From an uncultured Acinetobacter sp. (GTDB lineage: Bacteria > Cyanobacteriota > Vampirovibrionia > Gastranaerophilales > Gastranaerophilaceae), in assembly GCA_947306495.1 (NCBI GenBank), contig CAMZGT010000001.1, forward strand, positions 62,001 through 126,000: a stretch of DNA of 64,000 nt. The letters are read 5' to 3'. Position numbers and translations under genes: made by a program. The notes under the pieces are model-generated. The model made no database searches and was not told the origin of the DNA. It worked only from the letters and a program-made list of their open reading frames with translations. Positions 9,815 to 22,368 of this stretch are shown here, one piece after another; position 1 is the stretch's first letter, and every line of letters starts with the position of its first letter.

Positions 9815-9844
9815 AAAAAGCTGCTTCATAAGAAACAGCTTTTT
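9815..9844 (-). terminator. Intrinsic terminator for nrdD
   Basis: AAAAAGCTG...CAGCTTTTT. Confidence 0.7.
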
Positions 9845-9877
9845 AGTATTTTATCTTTTATTTGTCTATATTTATCA

Positions 9878-12160
9878 CTACATAGATTTTCTGTCTGCAA
9901 TTTCTTCCATCTTGTGGTCTGCTAGACGAGAATCACCTTTTACACGTGAATATGAAAGGTATCCGTTCATACGGTCAATCTTTGTAAGGTTTCTGCTTCC
10001 GCATTTCGGACATACATCCATATTCAATTCTTCGTGACCGCAGTCATCACAGTATGAAAGTGACAAGTTAACCCCTTCATAGAAACCCATATCCATTGCT
10101 CTCAAAACAAGAGTTTTAACAGCGTCTGTATTATAATCAAGCGGGTATTTTACATATTGAATTTTTCCGCCGTTCATCAAATCCCAGAAACGTTTTTCTA
10201 AATCTTGTTTTTGGATAGGTGTAATATTTTCACTTACGTGGCAGTGGAAGCTGTTTGAAACGTACGGTTTATCAGATACGTGAGAAACAACACCATATTT
10301 TTTACGGAATTGTTGAACTTGAAGTCCGCAAAGGTTTTCAGCCGGAGTTCCGTATAATGCATAGAGATTTCCATCTTCTTTCTTGAACTCAGCAACTTTC
10401 TTGTTTATGTATTCCATAACTTCGATTGCAAATTGACCGTCTTCTACCAAAGATTTTCCGTTATATAATTCTTGCAATTCATTTAATGCTGTAATACCAA
10501 ATGATGCTGTAGCTGCTTTCAATAAAGGTTTAATCTTATCATGAATACCTAAATGACCGCCTAAGAAACCGCCTTCGCAGTATGCAAGAGGGTTAACTGA
10601 TGCTTTCATTTCTCCCAAGTATTCATAAGTTCTTATGTGAAGTTGTCTGATTAATTCCAAATAGTAATCAAGAACTTCATAAAAATCTTTACTTTCCTTT
10701 TTAGCTTTAGCATAAATCATAGGTAAGTGTAAGCTGATTGCACCTATGTTGAAACGACCTACGAAAATTGGTTTGTCATTTTCATCAGCCGGTTCCATAC
10801 CGCCTCTTTCGAACCAAGGAGAAAGGAATGCTCTGCAGCCCATCGGAGAAACAACTCTGCCGTATTTTTTGTACATACTTGCAACATATCCTTCACCTGA
10901 TAATGACAACCAGTCAGGATACATAGCTTTCTTGGAGCATTCAACACCTGCTTCGAACAAGTCATAATTAACCTTGCCTTCACCGTGGATGTTTTCATCA
11001 TATAAGAAAACTATCTTAGGGAATAATACAGGTTTTTTGTTACCTTTCTTACCTTGACCGTTCATACGAATTTTTAACATAGCTTTTGTAGCCATTTTTT
11101 CGTATAATTCAGTTCCAAGACCGGCTGTAACTGTGATGAACGGATAGTCCCCACGAGAAGATGCTACTGTATTAAATTTATATTCCCAACCTTGGAAACC
11201 TTGTTCAAAATCTTTTTCTACATCTTTTAAAGCTTCTTCTCTTGCCTTTTCAAAGTCCAGACCCATGCAAAGGTATTTTTCGTTTTGTCTTGAGAATGTT
11301 TTTTCTGCGTATGGTGCCAAAATTTTATCAACTTCCGGAACAGTAAAACCGCCGTATTGTTGACTTGCAGCAGCCATAACGATATCACCGATTACATCAA
11401 AGGCAACATCAAGTGATTTTGGTTCGTTGTACCATAGGTTACCCATTTCAAAACCACCCTTAAGAACTGTTGCCACATCAAATAAACAGCAGTTCATAGT
11501 ATCACGTCTTGCTGACATATCGTGAATATAAATATAACCATCTCTTATTGCTTGAAGTTCATCTACTGTTAAGAAGAACTTTTTGTATAATTCCTTGTTG
11601 AGTTCGTTGAATATTAAAGAACGTTTTGTTGAAACAAGAGTGGAATCAGCGTTTGAGTTTTCTTTATCACCTATGTACATAATTCTTTGAGATTCCTGAT
11701 AAACTTTATCAAGCATGTGTACAAAATCTTGTTTATAGTTTCTGTAATTTCTGTAACTCTGCGCTACGCTAGGATTAAGAGCTTCTAATGCTCCTTCAAC
11801 AAGATTATGCATTTCTGCAATAGGAATTTCGGTTTTACCGATTCTTGCAATATTTGCTTCCACAAAGTCACATATGTCTTTAAGTTCTGTATCTGTGAGC
11901 TCAACCAACATTCTTGTTGCAGATTTTTTAACGGCATTAACAATTTTAGAAGCATCGAATTCTTCTTTTGTACCGTCTTTTTTAATTACATAAACATGTT
12001 CTAATTTCGCAGGTTTGATTTGCGCTGCTTTTAGCTGTGCAACCTGAGATATGAATTCCTTGTTTGGATTTGCTGAACCACGCATCATATCTGTAGCAAC
12101 ACCTGATTTAGTTGATGAGAATTCTACTACATTTCCTTCCTTATTCAAACTGTTTTGCAT
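9878..12160 (-). CDS. nrdD: Anaerobic ribonucleoside-triphosphate reductase
   Basis: ATP-cone N-terminus (VIKKDGTKEEFDASKIVNAV), C-terminal CDDCGHEE..CPKCGS Zn site, RMNGYL glycyl-radical motif. Confidence 0.96.
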   Translation of the reverse strand: MQNSLNKEGNVVEFSSTKSGVATDMMRGSANPNKEFISQVAQLKAAQIKPAKLEHVYVIKKDGTKEEFDASKIVNAVKKSATRMLVELTDTELKDICDFVEANIARIGKTEIPIAEMHNLVEGALEALNPSVAQSYRNYRNYKQDFVHMLDKVYQESQRIMYIGDKENSNADSTLVSTKRSLIFNELNKELYKKFFLTVDELQAIRDGYIYIHDMSARRDTMNCCLFDVATVLKGGFEMGNLWYNEPKSLDVAFDVIGDIVMAAASQQYGGFTVPEVDKILAPYAEKTFSRQNEKYLCMGLDFEKAREEALKDVEKDFEQGFQGWEYKFNTVASSRGDYPFITVTAGLGTELYEKMATKAMLKIRMNGQGKKGNKKPVLFPKIVFLYDENIHGEGKVNYDLFEAGVECSKKAMYPDWLSLSGEGYVASMYKKYGRVVSPMGCRAFLSPWFERGGMEPADENDKPIFVGRFNIGAISLHLPMIYAKAKKESKDFYEVLDYYLELIRQLHIRTYEYLGEMKASVNPLAYCEGGFLGGHLGIHDKIKPLLKAATASFGITALNELQELYNGKSLVEDGQFAIEVMEYINKKVAEFKKEDGNLYALYGTPAENLCGLQVQQFRKKYGVVSHVSDKPYVSNSFHCHVSENITPIQKQDLEKRFWDLMNGGKIQYVKYPLDYNTDAVKTLVLRAMDMGFYEGVNLSLSYCDDCGHEELNMDVCPKCGSRNLTKIDRMNGYLSYSRVKGDSRLADHKMEEIADRKSM

Positions 12161-12564
12161 TTGACAACGAACCTCCTAATCTTGTTGAAAGGTTAGCTAT
12201 TATATTTCACATTAAATTATTTTGCTACCTTCTAATAAGAGAATAACATTCTCTTCCCAAAATCTAATCCACTATATAAATGATAATTCAAAAAGTCATT
12301 CTAATCAAATAGTTTAATAAAACTTATCAATCGACTCAAATTCAATAGAATCAACATGTTTACATTTCTAAATATTATTAAAAATGTAACAATTTTTGCA
12401 TGAAAAAAACGTAAATTTCTTGACAAAATCCATAACTGTTATTAATTGTGAATTTGACACTTGTGGCAGTAAAAAAGAATAGGCATGGATAAAAACATGT
12501 TGAGTCAAAAGCAAAATAATGTTATTATGTAATAGCGGATACAAAATTAAAAGAGGCTTTATAT

Positions 12565-13311
12565 ATGAAAAAAAGAGGATTTTCACTTGTGGAAGTTTTA
12601 ATTACACTGGGAATTTTCGGAATTATATCCGCTCTTGTAATGCCGACAGTTTCAAGCTTAAAGCCAAATAAAAACAAAATAATGTTCCTGAAAACATATG
12701 ATACAATTGCCGTAATAATTAACCAATTTGCCACTAACACAAGATTAAATCCTCCGTGCCAAGAGTTAAGTATTGATGGCCAAACAGAAAACAAATGTTT
12801 TCCTAACAATTTATTATTTAATTCAATGTTAACTGAAAACAATCAGCCTACGGATGTTGGCGCAAGGAAACTTTGTGAAACATTAAAAGCGCAATTGAAT
12901 GCTGATTTCATAGGCAATCAAACTTGTTCATCACAAGGTTTTTATACAACCCCAGCAGATTTTCAATTTGAAACAACGGAAGGGATAAGGTTTTTTGTAC
13001 ATACAGACAGACAAGTTTTAAGCAATCCTACATATTATTCACAAATTGTTTTTGACGTTGACAACTCCAATAATAATTCTGATGCAGCTAACGAAAACTG
13101 CGTATTTAATGCATTAAACCCCGATAGTTGCCCTAATCCGGACGTTTTCAAATTATGGGTATACTCTGACGGTTCTATACAATATGGAGATCACGGAACT
13201 GAAAATTATCTGCAAACAAGAACAAATTTAAAGCAAAAAGTTATCAAAACAAATGCACTTCCTGATCCTGACTATGACCAAAATAAATATAAATTTGATT
13301 TTAAATCATAA
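12565..13311 (+). CDS. Type IV prepilin-like protein
   Basis: MKKRGFSLVEVLITLGIFGIISALVMP class III signal/N-methylation motif. Confidence 0.88.
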   Translation: MKKRGFSLVEVLITLGIFGIISALVMPTVSSLKPNKNKIMFLKTYDTIAVIINQFATNTRLNPPCQELSIDGQTENKCFPNNLLFNSMLTENNQPTDVGARKLCETLKAQLNADFIGNQTCSSQGFYTTPADFQFETTEGIRFFVHTDRQVLSNPTYYSQIVFDVDNSNNNSDAANENCVFNALNPDSCPNPDVFKLWVYSDGSIQYGDHGTENYLQTRTNLKQKVIKTNALPDPDYDQNKYKFDFKS

Positions 13312-13354
13312 GTTTATTTTGACATTCGATATTATTTTTACGTAAGATTAATAT

Positions 13355-14203
13355 ATGCAAAAAATCAAAATTAAATGTCCTGCAAAAATAAATCTTACGC
13401 TGGAAGTTGTTAACAAGCGCTCTGACGGATTTCATAATATTAAAAGCGTTATGCAGCTTATAAGTCTGTATGACTTTCTTTATATTGAATGTTATGAAGA
13501 TTTAGAACCCAAAATTCTTTTAGAGGGAAATAGCTGCGATATTCCTTATGATTCAAAAAATTTAGTTTATAAAGCAGCAGAACTGTTTTTGAAAACGACT
13601 GAAACAAAAAACAGAACCGTCAAAATATATATAGAAAAGAACATTCCCATTGCAGCAGGTCTTGCCGGTGGAAGCACTAATGCTGCAGGAACTTTGTACG
13701 GATTAAATGAACTTTGCGGGAAACCGTTAACAAAAAAAGAACTGCACAATCTATGTGCGGAATTAGGTTCAGATTTGAATGTATGCTTAGAAGGCGGAAC
13801 TCTTCTTGCAACTTCAAGAGGGGAAAAAATTGAAAAACTGAAAACAATTGAAATGCCCGTAACCTTAATTAAACCTAAAAATCTTGGAATTTCTGCAAAA
13901 GAAGCTTATACAAAATATGCGGCAAAAGAATTTAAGCCTCAAAATAATATGACGGAAAAATTATGCAACGCTTTAAAAAATAAAACCGACATAAGAGAAT
14001 TTTTATACAACGATTTGGAATATGCTGTTTTTTATGACTATCCTGAATTGCAATACATCAAATCAAAACTCCCCGACTCAATAATGTCAGGCTCCGGCTC
14101 AACATATTTTGTCTTAGGCATGGTAGAATCCCCTGATTTTTCTGAAGAATATCAAGTGATTAGCGGATTAAAATTTATAAATAATGGAATATGTGCAGTA
14201 TAA
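13355..14203 (+). CDS. ispE: 4-diphosphocytidyl-2-C-methyl-D-erythritol kinase
   Basis: KCPAKINLTLEV, PIAAGLAGGSTNAAG, SGSGSTYF GHMP kinase motifs. Confidence 0.95.
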   Translation: MQKIKIKCPAKINLTLEVVNKRSDGFHNIKSVMQLISLYDFLYIECYEDLEPKILLEGNSCDIPYDSKNLVYKAAELFLKTTETKNRTVKIYIEKNIPIAAGLAGGSTNAAGTLYGLNELCGKPLTKKELHNLCAELGSDLNVCLEGGTLLATSRGEKIEKLKTIEMPVTLIKPKNLGISAKEAYTKYAAKEFKPQNNMTEKLCNALKNKTDIREFLYNDLEYAVFYDYPELQYIKSKLPDSIMSGSGSTYFVLGMVESPDFSEEYQVISGLKFINNGICAV

Positions 14204-14222
14204 ATAAAAACCCAAAAACTAT

Positions 14223-16211
14223 TTATTCAGCTAAAGAACCTACACCTACAACTTCGTAAATATCAATTTTTTCCGATTTACCTCGAATTTCAACATCAGA
14301 AATTCTGTTCACTTCGATTATTTCTTTAGAAGCCTCATAAGTTGATGAACTTATCAGCATATGTGTTTTATACATTTTGTTATAACTTTCAAGCCTGCTT
14401 GCAAGGTTCACCGTATCTCCTATTACAGTGTATTCCATCCTGTTAACAGAACCGATATTTCCGACAAAAACTTCTCCTGTATTCACTCCTATACCTATTT
14501 CTACCTTGGGTTTTCCTTCTTTCTCCCATTTTTCATCAAGTTCTTTTACTTTTTGAAGCATTTCAAACCCGCATTTTACTGCTTTTAGAGGGTGTTTTTC
14601 GTCTTGAATAGGCTCGCCAAACACTGCCATAATAGCATCACCAATAAATTTGTTAATAATACCGTTATACTTTGTAACAATCGGCTCCATTTCAGAAAAA
14701 TATTCATTGAGGAGTTCAGAAACCTGACTTGCAGACATTTTTTCAGATAAAGATGTAAACCCTCTGATATCAGAAAATACAACAGTCACTGTTGATTTTT
14801 TACCGCCTAAACCGAGATTATCAATATTTTTCATTACACTTTTCATAACATCTTCAGACATGTACTTACCCATCGCATTTTTAACTTTTTCTTTGTTCCT
14901 GCTTTCAATAAGATACCTGTGTACATATGCAATAATCATTGTTACAACAAACATTACAGGCGGTGTAATAACATTTATAACTACGTTGTAATAAAAACAT
15001 GTCGCCGCAATAAACAAGTATAAAACAATTACCAGTATTGTATAACTTATTGCCTTAAAAAGCTCATGAGTTCTGATTGTACAGTAAACAAATGCCATAC
15101 CTAATAAAATTATAAAGATATTAAACCATTTTGGAATAACCTTCAAGAAATCATTATGCATAATATTATCGATGGCTGTAGCTTGCATATCAACACCTGG
15201 ATGATTAACCGACACAGGCGAATTTTTATTATCATTAAGCCCTGTTCCGGCAGGAACATTTGCACCTATAACAACTATCTTTTCTTTAAATTTTTGAGGA
15301 TCAATTACAGTTTTTTTCCCCTGCCTGATATTGTCATATGAATCCATAATATCCACCGCAGAGTATTTAATATGAGAATACCCGTTATCATACATTTTGT
15401 AAAATTTCAAAGGAGAAATCATTTGAAATGTAGTTTGATTCATATTTATTTCTAAATTACCAATTCGTAGCTTATTATTTTCAAGTGTAACTTTCGGATT
15501 ATTATGAGCCTGCAAATAAGTTGCCATGGCAAGAGAAGGAAAAAGCGCTTTATTATAATTAATAATATATTCGTGAGTTCTAAAAACTTCATCCAGTGCA
15601 TAATTACTTAAATTTCCGTCAATAAATCCCGGAATTAAAGCTACAGAACCAACATGCTTAATAATATCAAAATATGGTTTTGGGAATGGCATGACGCTTG
15701 AATATAATTTTGATATAAAATTAGAGTTATTCGCTACATTTAGGGCATATTTATTTGTAAACATATTATCGTAGACTTTACCTGAATCAACATTTTCCCA
15801 TTCCGTTATTCTTGGCATAAATCCTTCAACTAAATTGTCAATTTTGCTTAAAGATTGAAAAAATTTGTAATCTGACTCCGGATTTTCTTTATCCAAAGTA
15901 ACTAATACAGAATCGTGTACAACTACTTTTGGCTTAGCATACTCAGAGAAAAAATTAAAAATTTTACAATTAATATCTCTTTTCCACGGCCAACGATACT
16001 TTTCTATAGTATTGGCATCTATGACAACTAAAACAATATCATCACTACCATAGATATTTTTTTTGTTATCAAACGGCAACCTTTGAGTTAAAACATTTTT
16101 TGTCATAAAATCGTATGCTTTCGGTTCAACAAAAGTATACGTAATAAAGTAAACAAAAATTAGCGCCAATAATACAATAAGACTGAACAAAATATATTTT
16201 ATTTTTTTCAT
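14223..16211 (-). CDS. CHASE2-domain class III adenylate/guanylate cyclase
   Basis: CHASE2-like extracytoplasmic region, TM helices, VTVVFSDIRGFTSLSEKM catalytic domain. Confidence 0.92.
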   Translation of the reverse strand: MKKIKYILFSLIVLLALIFVYFITYTFVEPKAYDFMTKNVLTQRLPFDNKKNIYGSDDIVLVVIDANTIEKYRWPWKRDINCKIFNFFSEYAKPKVVVHDSVLVTLDKENPESDYKFFQSLSKIDNLVEGFMPRITEWENVDSGKVYDNMFTNKYALNVANNSNFISKLYSSVMPFPKPYFDIIKHVGSVALIPGFIDGNLSNYALDEVFRTHEYIINYNKALFPSLAMATYLQAHNNPKVTLENNKLRIGNLEINMNQTTFQMISPLKFYKMYDNGYSHIKYSAVDIMDSYDNIRQGKKTVIDPQKFKEKIVVIGANVPAGTGLNDNKNSPVSVNHPGVDMQATAIDNIMHNDFLKVIPKWFNIFIILLGMAFVYCTIRTHELFKAISYTILVIVLYLFIAATCFYYNVVINVITPPVMFVVTMIIAYVHRYLIESRNKEKVKNAMGKYMSEDVMKSVMKNIDNLGLGGKKSTVTVVFSDIRGFTSLSEKMSASQVSELLNEYFSEMEPIVTKYNGIINKFIGDAIMAVFGEPIQDEKHPLKAVKCGFEMLQKVKELDEKWEKEGKPKVEIGIGVNTGEVFVGNIGSVNRMEYTVIGDTVNLASRLESYNKMYKTHMLISSSTYEASKEIIEVNRISDVEIRGKSEKIDIYEVVGVGSLAE

Positions 16212-16281
16212 AATCTTCCTACAAAGTTAGTACAATTCATTCTTTATGATATAATGAATTGGATAAAAAGGACACATACAA

Positions 16282-16914
16282 ATGACTGAAAATTATATGC
16301 AAATAATAGAGGAAAGCAAAATATATCCGATAATAAGATGCAAAGATGCTCAACAAGTATTAGATGTTTCTAAAGCTCTCGCTGAAGGCGGAATAAAGAT
16401 TATAGAAATAAATGTGGAACATCCTTCAATTTATGAAGCAATAAAAGAAGTTTCCGGATTTGCACACGTTTGCGCAGGAGGAATAATAACTTCTTCACAA
16501 GCAAACCTTGCTTTTCAGGCAGGAGCCAAAGTCTTTTCATCTCCTATTTTCCAAATAAACTTAATTAAAATATCCAAGAATAAACGAGTTCCGTATATTG
16601 CAGGTGCGACTACCGCAAACGAAGCATATACAGCTTGGAAATCCAGAGTTCCCTTGATAAAATTATTTCCTACTGAAGCGATGGGTGGTGTCCGGTATAT
16701 AAATGATATCCTCAGACAAATGCCGTTTCTTAATCTTGTACCAACGGGAAATATTAAACTTAATGAGGTAACTAACTATCTAAAAGCTGGAGCTGTTGCT
16801 GTAGGTGTCGGAAGAGATTTTTATCAGGGATTTACTACTCAAGAAATTACTCAAAGAACAAAAGATATTCTCAGACAAATTAAGGATTATAAAACATGGA
16901 ATCGCAAAAAATAG
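16282..16914 (+). CDS. eda: 2-dehydro-3-deoxyphosphogluconate aldolase (KDPG/KHG aldolase family)
   Basis: YPIIRCKDAQQVLDVSKALAEGGIKIIEIN, KLFPTEAMGG. Confidence 0.9.
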   Translation: MTENYMQIIEESKIYPIIRCKDAQQVLDVSKALAEGGIKIIEINVEHPSIYEAIKEVSGFAHVCAGGIITSSQANLAFQAGAKVFSSPIFQINLIKISKNKRVPYIAGATTANEAYTAWKSRVPLIKLFPTEAMGGVRYINDILRQMPFLNLVPTGNIKLNEVTNYLKAGAVAVGVGRDFYQGFTTQEITQRTKDILRQIKDYKTWNRKK

Positions 16915-17828
16915 ATATTGCCATTATTGGTGAATGCTTAATAGAGCTATCTTCCAACGGTACTCTTGCAGAAAGTTCAACTCTTAACAAATATTTTGGT
17001 GGTGATACAGTTACCACTGCAGTTGCAATAGCACGCTTAGGCGGAAATGTTGCATACGTTACTAAAGTCGGCAATGATGGATTTAGTGAATTTATTCTTT
17101 CGTGTTTGCAAAAAGAAAACATTGATACATCACTTATTTCAACTAACGACGAACAAAACGGCATGTATATAGTTTCTAAGAGCCAAGATAAAAAAGAATT
17201 GCTTTATTATAAGAGAAAAACCGCTGCTACAAAATTGTCAGTAGAAGATTTGTCAGAAGATTATATTAAAAAACTAAAATTGTTATACTCTACAGGCGTT
17301 GTTCAGTCGTTAAGCGCTTGTTCAAGAGAACTTGTCAGAGAAAGTTTTAGGATTGCGAGAGAGAATGATATTTTAACGGCTTATGACCCGAATTATACAT
17401 CTTGTTTTATGAGCTCTTCAGATACAAAAGAATATATGGAAGAAATCGGTGAATACACAGATATAATATTTTTAAGTCTTAAAGGTGATGCTGTAAGATT
17501 GTATGACTTGGATTCCGTTGATCAAATTATGAAATATTTCTGGGATAAGGGAATAAAAATTGTTATAATAAAATCTCACGTCGACAACGGATATTACACA
17601 GGTTATCGTGGAGAAATAAATTTTACGGAATTCTACAATTCTTCCAAAGCAATAGATACAACAGCATCAGGAGATGTCTTCAACGGCGGATTTTTATATG
17701 CAATAACCCATGGCTATTCACCTAATGATGCTACCAAATTTGCTTCTGTTGTTTCAGGATTGCAAACCCAAAATTATGGAGCCATTCAGTCAATACCTTA
17801 TATCAGCACTGTTTTGGAGAATGTATAA
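16896..17828 (+). CDS. PfkB-family sugar kinase, probable 2-keto-3-deoxygluconate kinase
   Basis: GGDTVTTAVAIARLGG and IDTTASGDVFNGGF; overlaps the aldolase gene. Confidence 0.85.
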   Translation: MESQKIDIAIIGECLIELSSNGTLAESSTLNKYFGGDTVTTAVAIARLGGNVAYVTKVGNDGFSEFILSCLQKENIDTSLISTNDEQNGMYIVSKSQDKKELLYYKRKTAATKLSVEDLSEDYIKKLKLLYSTGVVQSLSACSRELVRESFRIARENDILTAYDPNYTSCFMSSSDTKEYMEEIGEYTDIIFLSLKGDAVRLYDLDSVDQIMKYFWDKGIKIVIIKSHVDNGYYTGYRGEINFTEFYNSSKAIDTTASGDVFNGGFLYAITHGYSPNDATKFASVVSGLQTQNYGAIQSIPYISTVLENV

Positions 17829-18757
17829 TGACAAGGTATATAGTATCGGGATATATCGGATTTGATAATTTTGGTGATGAAGCTATTGCAAAAGTCTTAA
17901 CTGATTCTTTAAAAAGAAACGGTGCCGATAAAATCACACTCATATCTTCAAACCCTAAAAAAACATCAGAACTTCATCATGTAGAATCTTGTTCTATGCT
18001 GAATTTTATAAATCCGTTATTAAATTCTGACGTTTTGATATCTGGAGGAGGAAGTCTTTTACAAGATGTAACAAGTTTTAAAAGTCTTATTTATTATTTA
18101 TCTGTAATATATATAGCTTTGATTTTCAGAAAAAAAGTAGAAATTTATGCTCAAGGCATAGGACCTATACGCTCAAAAATAGGAAGATTTTTAACCAAAA
18201 CAGCGTTAAAACATGCAGAAAAAATCTCTGTAAGAGATGAAAAATCTCAACAACTTTTATCCGAATGGAACATAAAATCAGAATTAGTAAAAGACCCCCT
18301 TTTTCTGATAGATTTACCGCATAAAGAACATAAAAAAATTGTGGGTGTACAATTAAGAGATTTTCCCGGAATAAGTCAGAAATTTTTAGAAAAACTTGCT
18401 TGCGAAATAGCTTCCCGATTTGGAGAAAAACAAATTATTATTTTTTCTTTGCAAGATTCTATTGATACAAATATTTGCAACAGCTTTGCAAATATTCTTA
18501 GAAGTAAGGGGTTAAACAATACAGAAATACTTACAAACCTTTCAACTGACAAGGTTTTTGAAAAATTTTCAGAATTGGAATATTTAATTGCAATGAGATT
18601 TCACGCTAATGTTGTCGGTATAAAATCCGGAGTAAAAACACTTGCAATTAACTACGACCCAAAAGTTAAAAAATTAGCTGATGAATATAACTTACCGTTA
18701 ATAAATTTGGATGATACAAATTTTTCCGACGCTTTTAACAAATTAGTTTTATCTTGA
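17828..18757 (+). CDS. Polysaccharide pyruvyl transferase family protein (CsaB-like)
   Basis: SGYIGFDNFGDEAI, ISGGGSLLQDVTS, AMRFHANVVGIKSG. Confidence 0.85.
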   Translation: MTRYIVSGYIGFDNFGDEAIAKVLTDSLKRNGADKITLISSNPKKTSELHHVESCSMLNFINPLLNSDVLISGGGSLLQDVTSFKSLIYYLSVIYIALIFRKKVEIYAQGIGPIRSKIGRFLTKTALKHAEKISVRDEKSQQLLSEWNIKSELVKDPLFLIDLPHKEHKKIVGVQLRDFPGISQKFLEKLACEIASRFGEKQIIIFSLQDSIDTNICNSFANILRSKGLNNTEILTNLSTDKVFEKFSELEYLIAMRFHANVVGIKSGVKTLAINYDPKVKKLADEYNLPLINLDDTNFSDAFNKLVLS

Positions 18758-18788
18758 TTTAGTTAAAATAACATGATAATTTTATTTT

Positions 18789-20615
18789 GTGGAAGATATT
18801 GTATCATCAGATAACAAAATTACTGAAGAAGAACTTGACGAAGCAGAAGAATACTTTGTCAAAGACGATTTTGTGTATGAAGTGAAAATAAACTATCGAT
18901 TTTTGCGCAAAAAGTTTTTTGCATTCGTTAGAAATTTTTGCAAAAAAGGTTTCAAAAAAATTTTATACATAACTTTGAAGGCTCCACCTTATGATTATAT
19001 TAATGCAGTACAAAAACAATATCCTGATAAAGAAATACAGGTTTTGATTCCGATATTCAACGAAAAGGAAATAATCGGAAAAGTTATTCACAACTTTGTA
19101 TATTTTTACCAAAACAAAAAACAAATTGCTAAGTTATATAAAATACAAAAGAGTATTAACAACATCCAAACTTACGGAATTTTATCTTCTGTATTCACAG
19201 CTTCGGATTCTGCTGATGATATAAGTTTTATAGGTGCATACGCAAAATGTGCAAGAATAGCTGTTTCAAAACTAAAACCTGACATTGTTCATTCAGATGA
19301 AATTCCCATTATGCTGGGCGCAGAATTTGAAAAAAAACAAATAAAATTTAAATCTGTACAACAAATTTCCGATTTCAATCAATTTAATGAAATTGATCCG
19401 TTTTGGGCAATAATAAATATGGCCGAGGCAAAAGGAATCAGGAGACTTCAAAAGGATAAATTTATACAAAAATATATTTCCCTATATTTGAACAAACAAA
19501 AAAATTTAAAACAAAAAGATTTTGAAAATTTTCTGGAACAACTGTACAAGAATTATAAACAAATACGAGAAATTTCAGAACAAAATGAAAACAAACAAGC
19601 AGAAATTCTTTTTAATCAAATTAACAGCAGAGTATTAAAACTGTTTTCAAATTGTTTTGAAGCTGATACATATAAATACAATCCGTACTTTTATACTCTA
19701 AAGAATGTTGATTACTGGTTTGTAGTATCTAAATCATATTATAAATACTTAAAAGATAATATTACACCATCTGAGAAAATTATAAATATTACGAATAACA
19801 TTATTAACAAAGGAAACTATATAAGAAAAGGAGTTGAAACTTCATCCGAACCTATATTTTTTCCGTTTACATCAAGCGATTTCAGAGAAAAACGAATAGA
19901 AAACAAGAATTACTTGGTAAAAGAATTTTCTGAAAGCCGCATAGAAACAGGGTTTACTAATATTAATCTGTTTGATGAAGAGGAAGTTAAATTATACGGA
20001 TACTTAGATTCTTATTATGAATCACCGCTGATTTATTGCAACATTTCCAATGATATAAAAAAGTTTGGAACAGATATATCGATTTGTACTATCCTAAAAC
20101 TTTTTGAAATAAGAAAAAATATACGTGTAATTATTAACATTCCCGAAAAAATTCAAAATAATAACATTCGTTCGTTTATAGAATTCTGCGAAGAATATTC
20201 AACAATTAACGGCAGATGGCTGCTTATTGAAGGGAAAGTAAAAGAAGCGCAATTTTTGGCAGCTTCAGATATGATTATGTTACCGTTTAGAACTAACTGC
20301 TGTAAAAATCTGCTGCAAACAGCACTAAATTTTGGCTGTGTACCTATAGTTCCAAAATATGGAATTTATGACGATAATATAAGAGATATTTTAGACGATA
20401 TGACCCTAGGATGCGGTTTTAAAACTAATACTAAACTCACTAACACTCAAAGCGGTACGGAAATGTTTGCTTCTGCATGCCTACGTGCTGTGCATTTTTA
20501 CTTTGAAAACAATTCTTGTTGGAATTTATTAATTGAAAATTGTTTAAAACATCGTTTTGAATGGGACTTTCGAACAATTGAAAAAATTAATAACGTATAT
20601 GAAGAATTACTTTAA
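18789..20615 (+). CDS. Glycogen/starch synthase-like glycosyltransferase (GTG start)
   Basis: IVHSDEIPIMLGAEFE, AASDMIMLPFRTNCCKNLLQTALNFGCVPIVPKYGI. Confidence 0.65.
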   Translation: MEDIVSSDNKITEEELDEAEEYFVKDDFVYEVKINYRFLRKKFFAFVRNFCKKGFKKILYITLKAPPYDYINAVQKQYPDKEIQVLIPIFNEKEIIGKVIHNFVYFYQNKKQIAKLYKIQKSINNIQTYGILSSVFTASDSADDISFIGAYAKCARIAVSKLKPDIVHSDEIPIMLGAEFEKKQIKFKSVQQISDFNQFNEIDPFWAIINMAEAKGIRRLQKDKFIQKYISLYLNKQKNLKQKDFENFLEQLYKNYKQIREISEQNENKQAEILFNQINSRVLKLFSNCFEADTYKYNPYFYTLKNVDYWFVVSKSYYKYLKDNITPSEKIINITNNIINKGNYIRKGVETSSEPIFFPFTSSDFREKRIENKNYLVKEFSESRIETGFTNINLFDEEEVKLYGYLDSYYESPLIYCNISNDIKKFGTDISICTILKLFEIRKNIRVIINIPEKIQNNNIRSFIEFCEEYSTINGRWLLIEGKVKEAQFLAASDMIMLPFRTNCCKNLLQTALNFGCVPIVPKYGIYDDNIRDILDDMTLGCGFKTNTKLTNTQSGTEMFASACLRAVHFYFENNSCWNLLIENCLKHRFEWDFRTIEKINNVYEELL

Positions 20616-20633
20616 ATTTTAATGAAAAAAAGA

Positions 20634-20656
20634 GGCACGAACTAAAAGTTCGTGCC
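20634..20656. terminator. Bidirectional terminator between convergent genes
   Basis: GGCACGAAC-TAAAA-GTTCGTGCC with flanking A/T tracts. Confidence 0.8.
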
Positions 20657-20680
20657 ACTTTCTTATATTTATTGGATGAG

Positions 20681-22333
<1,653 letters not shown>

Positions 22334-22368
22334 TTATGTATCCTTTCTTTCTTTATTTATTTTTGTTT

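Noticed and set aside
12266-12282. NrdR box upstream of nrdD (CCACTATATAAA)
   Set aside because: Only one weak half-like match and no paired second box; too close to chance in AT-rich DNA.
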